NCBI GenBank assembly: GCA_023392945.1
Contig: JAEWNB010000127.1
Span: forward strand, 1-10,131
Direction of reading: 5' to 3'
Source of the DNA: Bacteroidota bacterium
GTDB lineage: Bacteria; Bacteroidota; Bacteroidia; Bacteroidales; WCHB1-69
Length of the DNA stretch: 10,131 nucleotides
Shown here: in pieces, positions 1 to 5,881 of the stretch
Numbering within the stretch: the first letter of the stretch is position 1
Layout: every line of letters begins with the position of its first letter
Position numbers and translations under genes: made by a program
The notes under the pieces: generated by a model
The model's database searches: none
Seen by the model: only the letters and a program-made list of their open reading frames with translations
What the model was told of the DNA's origin: nothing

Positions 1-90
1 AACCTTCTCAATAAATCCTATACGCTCCGTCCAATGTATGTGGAACCTCTTAGAACTTTTACAATTCAGGTTGTATATGATATTAATTAG
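1..90 (+). CDS. C-terminal end of an outer-membrane beta-barrel, probably a TonB-dependent receptor (partial)
   Basis: Only the last 29 residues and a TAG stop (88-90) are inside the window; the frame is open from base 1. The piece reads NLLNKSYTLRP, then YVEPLRTFTIQVVYDIN. An N-L-x-[ND]-K-x-Y segment, then a YVEP-x-RTF turn, then a final amphipathic strand is how TonB-dependent receptors of Bacteroidota usually end, the last strand carrying the signal for outer-membrane assembly. The neighbour 29 nt downstream on the same strand is a T9SS-secreted protein, with no promoter or terminator seen between them, so they are probably co-transcribed. Substrate cannot be inferred. The family call rests on a short tail, so another outer-membrane barrel remains possible. 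Confidence 0.68.
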   Translation, partial: NLLNKSYTLRPMYVEPLRTFTIQVVYDIN

Positions 91-119
91 TTGACTATTA
101 ATAATTAAAATAATAATTT

Positions 120-1073
120 ATGAAAAAATCTTTAGTAAGTTTATTGTGTATTATTTCAATGGGAATGCTTTCCGCCCAAACAATAGAAGATGGCAGTTTT
201 GAAACTAAATGGGCTACTTATGTTTCCGAATCAGGAAATTATTTGGACTACAGTTATGAAGATTCACTTGATTTATTTATGACCTTAAATGTTTTGTATC
301 AGCTTCCCGCAGATCCGCTTCCGGGAGTACTCACTGCTTTCAGAGAGACAAGTGCACAGGATGGAAATTATGCTATCCGCTTGACTTCTCATTATTTGGG
401 AGGCTTATTGTTCATTCCCGGTGCTTTGGGAACTATCAGCAATAATTTTATTGAACAGTTTTTGAGTTCTGAAGGCGTTATTTCTGTAAAAAAAGAATTC
501 CCTTTCAAGCCCCTTGCTCTTAAAGGATATTATAAATATTCGCCTGTTAGTGGTGACTCTGCCGTTATTGATATGGAATTGTTTAATGGTTCCACTTCTA
601 TTGCCAAAGGAAAATTGATGGAATATAATACAGTCAGTTCCTGGACTTCATTTGATATTCCTTTTATCTATAGTGATACCACTTTGGATGCAACCCATAT
701 TAAATTGCTTTTTATTGCCAGTGCGGGATATAACTTCGACGATTTGATTAGTTGTGTTGGAAAAGAAAACACTTCTCTTTTCATTGATAACATCTATTTT
801 GATTATGGAAATGGACTCACAGAGCCTCTTCTCTCTAATGTTAAAGCAACTGTATACCCAAATCCTTCTACTGATTTTGTTACTTTTGATTTTAATAGCG
901 ATGTAAAAGGAGAGTTGATTATTTATAATATTTCGGGAGCTCAGGTTGCATCTATTAATGTTAGTCAGCCAAAAGTGGAATATACCAATAACAACCTCTC
1001 TTCCGGGACCTATTTTTACCGTTTAATTGATGCAAATAAAATTTTGGTAAGCGGCAAATTTATTGTAAAATAA
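120..1073 (+). CDS. Secreted protein with PCMD-like domain and T9SS type A C-terminal sorting domain
   Basis: This 317-residue protein starts with a Sec signal peptide (MKKSLVSLL..., likely cut after SAQ at residue 20). Residues about 24-230 resemble the PCMD family ('putative carbohydrate metabolism domain'): a FETKW start, the stretch DGNYAIRL at 81-88, then KGYYKYSP at 135-142, SWTSFDIPFIY at 174-184 and a closing LFIDNIYFDYG strand at 220-230. Residues about 240-317 form a type IX secretion sorting domain, with YPNPS at 246-250, SGTYFYRL at 295-302 and a terminal SGKFIVK. Proteins with this tail cross the outer membrane and are released or anchored at the surface. The gene lies 29 nt after a receptor-like gene and ends at a hairpin terminator, so it may be the surface partner of that receptor. 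Carbohydrate binding is suggested only by the family name. Confidence 0.82.
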   Translation: MKKSLVSLLCIISMGMLSAQTIEDGSFETKWATYVSESGNYLDYSYEDSLDLFMTLNVLYQLPADPLPGVLTAFRETSAQDGNYAIRLTSHYLGGLLFIPGALGTISNNFIEQFLSSEGVISVKKEFPFKPLALKGYYKYSPVSGDSAVIDMELFNGSTSIAKGKLMEYNTVSSWTSFDIPFIYSDTTLDATHIKLLFIASAGYNFDDLISCVGKENTSLFIDNIYFDYGNGLTEPLLSNVKATVYPNPSTDFVTFDFNSDVKGELIIYNISGAQVASINVSQPKVEYTNNNLSSGTYFYRLIDANKILVSGKFIVK

Positions 1074-1098
1074 ACTATTTCTATTATAAAATCTTCCT

Positions 1099-1133
1099 AA
1101 AAATAGACTATGTTTAATAGTCTATTTTTTTTT
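1099..1133 (+). terminator. Rho-independent terminator after the T9SS-cargo gene
   Basis: The left arm AAAAATAGACTAT (1099-1111) pairs perfectly with ATAGTCTATTTTT (1117-1129) over 13 bp, with a five-base loop GTTTA. Four further T residues (1130-1133) extend the T tract. It begins 25 nt after the stop codon of the upstream gene. The A-rich left arm means it could also stop transcription on the minus strand, but no minus-strand gene approaches it. Confidence 0.85.
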
Positions 1134-1249
1134 ATAAATACTATTAAACCTTTTAAGAACTATAAAAAAGCTTTAAAACTGAATATGAATTGGATTCGCT
1201 ACTTCCATTTTTCCCTAACTAATATAAGAGTAAAAAAAGTTTAATAGAA

Positions 1250-1283
1250 TTGTCATTACTTTTATTAATAAATACTATCTTTG
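1250..1283 (+). promoter_or_regulatory. Bacteroidota-type promoter for the DUF4412-like gene
   Basis: The -7 element TATCTTTG (1276-1283) fits the TAnnTTTG consensus of the primary sigma factor of Bacteroidota. A TTG at 1250-1252 lies 23 nt upstream and can serve as the -33 element, at a somewhat long spacing. Transcription would begin near 1290, giving a leader of about 46 nt before the ATG at 1336. The bases after the -7 element (CAAC) are the same as at the endonuclease promoter near 8501. Apart from this promoter and the terminator at 1099-1133, I see nothing convincing in the 262-nt gap 1074-1335. Confidence 0.65.
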
Positions 1284-1335
1284 CAACCTGAATAAATTTG
1301 TAAATAATTATATCGAAAACATCAAAACATTTAAA

Positions 1336-2031
1336 ATGAAAAAAGTTATTTTATTATTGGTCGGACTGACTTTTGCCTTTTCTCTTTCATTATTTTCCCA
1401 AAAAACATTTTCCGGAGATATCAAATTGAAAACGTATGTTGAAGGGACCACAGATGCCAACATTATATCGCAATATCAAATGGAAATCGATAAAGTGGTT
1501 CTTGGTAGTAAATCAAAACAAACTATGAATCAAGGTGGTATTGGCGTTACCACAATCCTTGATGGCGATACCAAGATTATGACTATGATTATAGATTTTA
1601 CTATCAGTGGCTATGGTAAATATTACAACATTGATACTGTTGATTATTCATTAATGAAATATGATTATACATATGATGCAAATGATACCAAAACCATTGC
1701 AGGGTATGTTTGCCATAAAGCTAATTGCGTTGTTACAAATCTTGAGACTGATGAGACTGACGAATTTATACTCTATGTGACAGATGATTTAATGAAAGAA
1801 TACAATTCCTTTGAATACCCTGGGCTGAAAGGTTATCCACTTTACACTTCTGTAGTCATGGACAACAGTGGAACTCCTTTTAACTTGATTGTAGAAGTTA
1901 CTCAAGTAACTCCTAATAAGAAAATAAAAGATTTACATTTCTTCTTACCTGATGGAGCGGTTACTTTTGATGAAGCTCCTGCTGAAATTAAACAAATGTT
2001 AGGACTTTCTTCTGAAGAAGACGAGGAATAA
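1336..2031 (+). CDS. Secreted DUF4412-like protein of unknown function
   Basis: The 231-residue protein has a Sec signal peptide (MKKVILLLVG..., likely cut after FSQ at about residue 22) and no lipobox, so it should be periplasmic or released. The body alternates beta strands: ILDGDTKIMTMII at about 74-86, KTIAGYVCHKANCVV at 119-133, then an acidic stretch and YPGLKGYPLYTSV at 161-173. This order (a statement of the measured state, 'T-I-x-G-Y-x-C-x-K-A', then 'G-x-P-L') resembles the DUF4412 and GLPGLI-type proteins common in Bacteroidota. The only two cysteines, C126 and C131, could form a disulfide. The tail EEDEE is strongly acidic. It has its own promoter and ends in a terminator shared with ribBA, so it seems monocistronic. 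The molecular role is unknown. Confidence 0.8.
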   Translation: MKKVILLLVGLTFAFSLSLFSQKTFSGDIKLKTYVEGTTDANIISQYQMEIDKVVLGSKSKQTMNQGGIGVTTILDGDTKIMTMIIDFTISGYGKYYNIDTVDYSLMKYDYTYDANDTKTIAGYVCHKANCVVTNLETDETDEFILYVTDDLMKEYNSFEYPGLKGYPLYTSVVMDNSGTPFNLIVEVTQVTPNKKIKDLHFFLPDGAVTFDEAPAEIKQMLGLSSEEDEE

Positions 2032-2044
2032 CAATTAGGTCACT

Positions 2045-2081
2045 AAAAAAAAGGAACTTTCTAAAAGTTCCTTTTTTTTTT
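2045..2081. terminator. Bidirectional terminator between convergent DUF4412-like gene and ribBA
   Basis: AAAAAAAAGGAACTTT (2045-2060) pairs with AAAGTTCCTTTTTTTT (2064-2079) over 16 bp around the three-base loop CTA. The GGAAC/GTTCC core is flanked by A and T runs on both sides, so either strand yields a hairpin followed by U residues. It begins 14 nt after the stop of the + strand gene, and its last T residues (2080-2081) belong to the stop codon of ribBA on the minus strand. It therefore ends both transcripts. Confidence 0.9.
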
Positions 2082-3291
2082 ATTTAAGATGCAGGTTGTG
2101 ACCCATTTTATCCTGTTTGGTTTTAAGATATTTCCGGTTACTATCATTGGGTTGGATAATGATAGGTACTGTTTCAATAATTTGAATACCATGACCAAGT
2201 AAACCGGCACGTTTAGTAGGATTATTGGTGATAAGTCTCACTTTTGTAGCATTTAAATCCCGCAAAATCTGGGCTCCGATACCATAATCCCGTTCATCTG
2301 CCTTAAAGCCGAGTTCAATATTTGCCTCTACCGTATCTAATCCTAATTCCTGAAGATGATATGCCTTTAACTTATTTACCAGACCGATTCCTCTTCCTTC
2401 TTGATTCATGTACAATACAAGTCCTTTTCCTTCTTTATTAATCATCTCCATCGACTTGTGCAATTGCGCTCCGCAATCGCACTTGCAGGAACCGAAAATG
2501 TCTCCTGTGGCACAGGAGGAGTGAACTCTGACCAATACTTCCTCATCTTTTTCCCATTCACCTTTTTTAAGAATAAGATGGGTATTATTATTGTTCAATT
2601 GAGTATAGGCAATTAATTTAAAATTACCCCATTCAGTTGGCAGAGATACCTCTTGTTCTCTTCTGATTAGTTTTTCTGTTTTTAGTCGATAGGCTATTAA
2701 ATCAGCAATTGAAATAATTTTAAAATTAAATTTTTGTGCAATCTCCATTAGTTGTGGAAGTCTTGCCATTGTTCCATCATCATTAATAATTTCAATGAGT
2801 GCTCCGACAGGTTGCATACCCGCAAGTCTGGCTAAATCTATTGTTGCTTCTGTGTGTCCGGCACGTACAAGCACACCGCCATCTCTTGCCCGTAATGGAT
2901 TAACATGACCCGGACGGCCTAAATCATCCGATTTTGTTTCTGGATTGGCAAGCGCCTTGATGGTGGAAGCTCGGTCAAACATTGAGACGCCGGTAGTACA
3001 ACCATGACCCAACAAATCGACTGTCACCGTAAATGGAGTTCCTAACAATGAAGTATTATTGGATACTTGCATGGTCAATCCAAGGTGTGCACAACGCTCT
3101 TCGGTAATAGGAGTACAAAGCACCCCACGACCATGTTTCATCATAAAATTAACCTTCTCAGGCGTTATTTTTTCTGCCGCAATAATAAAATCTCCTTCGT
3201 TTTCACGGTCTTCATCATCAACCACAATTAAAAAACGGCCGGCTTTAAATTCTTCTAAAGCCTCTTCAATAGTATTAAATTTGATTTCCAT
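2080..3291 (-). CDS. ribBA: Bifunctional 3,4-dihydroxy-2-butanone-4-phosphate synthase / GTP cyclohydrolase II (RibBA)
   Basis: This cytoplasmic enzyme opens both branches of riboflavin synthesis: RibB turns ribulose 5-phosphate into dihydroxybutanone phosphate and formate, and RibA opens GTP to the diaminopyrimidine precursor. The 403 residues hold both domains at full length. RibB spans about 1-205, with the acidic metal and substrate motif DDEDRENEGD at 25-34, RPGHVNPLRARDGGV at 126-140 and the metal-binding HTEA at 146-149. RibA spans about 206-398, with the zinc cysteines C260, C271 and C273 in HSSC...CDC, NQEGRGIGL at 296-304, DERDYGIGAQ at 332-341 and NNPTKR at 356-361. No key residue is missing. 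It is the last gene of a four-gene minus-strand run, starting 3 nt after the stop of a lipoprotein gene. No promoter or FMN riboswitch fits in that gap, although a promoter inside the upstream gene cannot be excluded. Confidence 0.97.
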   Translation of the reverse strand: MEIKFNTIEEALEEFKAGRFLIVVDDEDRENEGDFIIAAEKITPEKVNFMMKHGRGVLCTPITEERCAHLGLTMQVSNNTSLLGTPFTVTVDLLGHGCTTGVSMFDRASTIKALANPETKSDDLGRPGHVNPLRARDGGVLVRAGHTEATIDLARLAGMQPVGALIEIINDDGTMARLPQLMEIAQKFNFKIISIADLIAYRLKTEKLIRREQEVSLPTEWGNFKLIAYTQLNNNNTHLILKKGEWEKDEEVLVRVHSSCATGDIFGSCKCDCGAQLHKSMEMINKEGKGLVLYMNQEGRGIGLVNKLKAYHLQELGLDTVEANIELGFKADERDYGIGAQILRDLNATKVRLITNNPTKRAGLLGHGIQIIETVPIIIQPNDSNRKYLKTKQDKMGHNLHLK

Positions 3292-3294
3292 TAT

Positions 3295-4593
3295 TTATTT
3301 ATAAAATTTAAGGCTCCTTACACTCCATCTTGCTGCCTGGATACCGGTGGAATTATTATAGCGAATAGCAATTCTAAAGCTGTTGGCAGGGATTGTTGAA
3401 ACATCCAAAGCATTACTTAAGCCATAGTCTGAAGAGGGGAATAAGGATAAATTAGGATTAAAAGCTGTCCAATCATTTTCATTAAAATCACCACCCTGAT
3501 AGGTCGTCGAATAATAGACCCTAAAGAAATCCTGAAGCCCCTGGAGTGTCATTTTATGGTCTAAATATAAAACAACTCCGTCCAGATCAGTAAGTGTTAT
3601 TTCGGGTGAAATAAGCCAGTCATCGCAAACGGCAGTTGTGGGATTGTGAAACATGATATTATTACTAGATAAGTCAGTAGTAAAATACCATGCGGTCGGG
3701 CTTTCAGGGTCAGAGAGACTCCAACCTCCGGAAGTCAATGAATTGGCATCAAAAGTCATGTTATAAATTAGCTCTACGGGTTCAGGTTCAGTATTATCAA
3801 ACTGAATATCTTCGGCAGTTCTGATCATCATTTGGTAAGTAGAATTATACACCGTCAATATCCCATAAAGTGTTCCTGTTCCTGAAGGGCAAAGAATACT
3901 TCTGAATTTTGCATAATTAGAAGTTCTGAGAATAATAGAAGCTCCGTTCACTGTAATTTCATGTTCTGTAATAACATCGCTTGATGAAAGGGGTTTCCCA
4001 ACAGATTCTTCAGCAAATTGACAATTTTCAATTTTTACCAACTTACTCACATTTTCTGCACTTAAATCAGCCGCACCGGTAATAAGAGTTGGTTGTGGCA
4101 TGTTTTCTAAGTCAGGAAGACCGTCTTTTGAAATATAATTATCAATAAACATGGAGTTGATTCTTCCAACTGCACCTTCATAAATCCAACCTATTTGATA
4201 CATATTGTGATAATCTCCAACGAGGAGACCCTTGCAATTCAAATAAATTTTTTGTCCTACGGGATAATCATTATACAATCCTGTTTTATCGATTTCGATT
4301 TCGATAGCACCGGTTTCATCCTGAATAACCATTGATTTATAGAAATTACCTCCTTCATCTGAACTGACAACCCAGGCATCTACAATAAAATATTCGTTAG
4401 AACTGCAAATGGAATCCGGAGTATCAGTACCAAGATCATGCATTGCCTTAATATCGGCAATAGTTTTATTGGCAGGTCTTCCTGTATATTCCGGAATCAC
4501 AAACTCGGGTTCGTCCCATGTATTGTTACATGAGAATAAGAAGAAAACCAATCCAATTAATATTGATGTAAAAAACAAATTATTTCTGCTCAT
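3295..4593 (-). CDS. DUF5689 lipoprotein with choice-of-anchor-J-like C-terminal domain (downstream paralogue)
   Basis: I choose the ATG at 4593 (432 residues) because it begins a clean lipoprotein signal, MSRNNLFFTSILIGLVFFLF-S-C, with C22 as the lipidated cysteine. The longer in-frame start at 4665 adds 24 residues with no signal character and runs 65 nt into the upstream gene. Residues about 43-265 match DUF5689: VVSSDEGGNFYK at 75-86, IQDETGAIEIEI at 90-101, VGQKIYLNCKGLLVGDY at 112-128, LVKIENC at 185-191, RTSNYAKF at 223-230 and GTGTLYGILTVYNSTYQ at 238-254. These beta-rich blocks look OB-fold-like. Residues about 275-432 resemble a choice-of-anchor-J / cleaved-adhesin jelly roll, with DDWLISPEI at 324-332. 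It sits 7 nt after its paralogue and 3 nt before ribBA, downstream of a TonB-dependent receptor gene, so a surface-exposed substrate-binding partner is the likely role. Confidence 0.85.
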   Translation of the reverse strand: MSRNNLFFTSILIGLVFFLFSCNNTWDEPEFVIPEYTGRPANKTIADIKAMHDLGTDTPDSICSSNEYFIVDAWVVSSDEGGNFYKSMVIQDETGAIEIEIDKTGLYNDYPVGQKIYLNCKGLLVGDYHNMYQIGWIYEGAVGRINSMFIDNYISKDGLPDLENMPQPTLITGAADLSAENVSKLVKIENCQFAEESVGKPLSSSDVITEHEITVNGASIILRTSNYAKFRSILCPSGTGTLYGILTVYNSTYQMMIRTAEDIQFDNTEPEPVELIYNMTFDANSLTSGGWSLSDPESPTAWYFTTDLSSNNIMFHNPTTAVCDDWLISPEITLTDLDGVVLYLDHKMTLQGLQDFFRVYYSTTYQGGDFNENDWTAFNPNLSLFPSSDYGLSNALDVSTIPANSFRIAIRYNNSTGIQAARWSVRSLKFYK

Positions 4594-4600
4594 AATGATA

Positions 4601-5860
4601 TTATTTTTCTGCAATAAAACTTTTAAATGTAACTCCTCCAATTGTCCAGTTGGATGTCTGGTCATCAGAATATCTGAAGCCTATTCTGAAATTAGGATTA
4701 GATATGGCTGTATTGGGGATATCGATAGATACCGTTGTAAAACTGGATGGATAGGAAGGCATTGTCAGTTGGGTCCAATTGGCTTCATTAAAAGGAGCTG
4801 TGGGATCTGATATTGAATAGTATAATCTTATATTGGAAGCATTTCCGAGATTATTAGGAATTCTGTGATTCAAATATAGTTTAATGTCTTGATAGGAGGT
4901 TAAATTGATGGTAGGGGAGAGTAGCCAGCAATCTGAAAAATCGCTGTTATTTCCCGTAATACTCATCCTTTTTACCCCTGAAACATATTCCCATAGAGCC
5001 GTTCCGGAAACAGAATGATTACTCCAGCCGTTATCAAGAGGGTTCACATTTAAATCCAAAGAATAAATTTCTTCTTCTACGCCAAAATTGGTCAGGTCAT
5101 CCAAAGAGCGTATAACTAATTGGTCTGTATTATTATAGCGAGTAAGAAGTCCCACAATATTTCCGGTACCTTCAGGAAGAATATTTTGGGCAAAATCGGC
5201 ATAATTGCTGGTTCTGACTTCAATAGTACCTCCTCCTACAAGGGTAATAGTTCTGCTTGTAGCTGCAGAAGGTTCAGAAAATGTAAGTTGTCCGCCATTA
5301 TTGAAATAACAATTCTCAATTTTGACAAGCATATTATAATAAGAATCTGTAATTTGACCAGTAGAGGTAATTGATAAAGGTTCCGGTGCATTGCCTACAA
5401 GGCTGTCTCTGAAAATATAAACAGCTTCTTTTGCTGTTGGAATGGCTTCCATGGATCCGTTCACCCACCATCCCAATTGGTGTAATTTGCGATAGTCACC
5501 CAATACCAGTCCATCACAATTAATATAAACTCGTTGACCAACTTTATATTTATAGTAGAGCGCAGTATTGGCAATTTTTATCTGAATTGCTCCGGTTTCA
5601 TCTTGAATATTGATGAATTTGTAGCAATTTCCGTGTTCATCTGATGATGTGACAATTCCTGTGATAACTGTCCCTGCAGGAATTGAATCATAAGAATCCA
5701 AAGAACCAATATCGTGATAAGACAATAACTCCTCAATAGTACAGTTAGCTTCTCCTTCGTAAGTAAGATAGGGAGCTACATCATATTCAGGATTACATCC
5801 TCCGGCAAAAAAGAGTGCAGTCAGAATGATTATTACTAATTTAAATCTATTATTTTTCAT
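4601..5860 (-). CDS. DUF5689 lipoprotein with choice-of-anchor-J-like C-terminal domain (upstream paralogue)
   Basis: The 419-residue protein begins MKNNRFKLVI and has a lipobox FAGG-C with C22 as the likely lipidation site, so it should be anchored in the outer membrane. DUF5689 covers about 40-260: IVTSSDEHGNCYK at 69-81, IQDETGAIQIKI at 85-96, VGQRVYINCDGLVLGDY at 107-123, LVKIENC at 178-184, RTSNYADF at 216-223 and GTGNIVGLLTRYNNTDQ at 231-247. The C-terminal beta domain, about 268-415, carries DCWLLSPTINL at 310-320 and is choice-of-anchor-J-like. All the DUF5689 blocks are shared with the next gene downstream, which marks a tandem duplication; the segments between blocks and the C-terminal domain have diverged more. 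It follows the receptor gene by 21 nt. By analogy with SusC/SusD-type pairs it may capture substrate for that receptor, although it is not a SusD homologue. The ligand is unknown; the OB-like fold makes nucleic acid or a nucleotide possible. Confidence 0.86.
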   Translation of the reverse strand: MKNNRFKLVIIILTALFFAGGCNPEYDVAPYLTYEGEANCTIEELLSYHDIGSLDSYDSIPAGTVITGIVTSSDEHGNCYKFINIQDETGAIQIKIANTALYYKYKVGQRVYINCDGLVLGDYRKLHQLGWWVNGSMEAIPTAKEAVYIFRDSLVGNAPEPLSITSTGQITDSYYNMLVKIENCYFNNGGQLTFSEPSAATSRTITLVGGGTIEVRTSNYADFAQNILPEGTGNIVGLLTRYNNTDQLVIRSLDDLTNFGVEEEIYSLDLNVNPLDNGWSNHSVSGTALWEYVSGVKRMSITGNNSDFSDCWLLSPTINLTSYQDIKLYLNHRIPNNLGNASNIRLYYSISDPTAPFNEANWTQLTMPSYPSSFTTVSIDIPNTAISNPNFRIGFRYSDDQTSNWTIGGVTFKSFIAEK

Positions 5861-5881
5861 TGTTTTCAGAATTTTGCAGGA

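Noticed and set aside
1185..1244. 19-codon open frame starting MNWIRYFHFSL between the terminator and the next promoter
   Set aside because: It has no promoter or ribosome-binding context, lies in an AT-rich gap, and shows no recognisable family; chance is sufficient.
3288..3300. FMN riboswitch or separate promoter for ribBA in the intergenic gap
   Set aside because: The gap is 3 nt, far too short for an RFN element or a promoter.
2401..3304. Open frames on the plus strand opposite ribBA
   Set aside because: They lie fully antisense to a strongly conserved enzyme and their translations show no domain or signal; they are shadows of ribBA codon use.
4594..4665. In-frame upstream start that would lengthen the downstream DUF5689 lipoprotein by 24 residues
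   Set aside because: It would run 65 nt into the upstream gene and bury a perfect lipoprotein signal peptide; the ATG at 4593 gives a normal lipoprotein start with C22.
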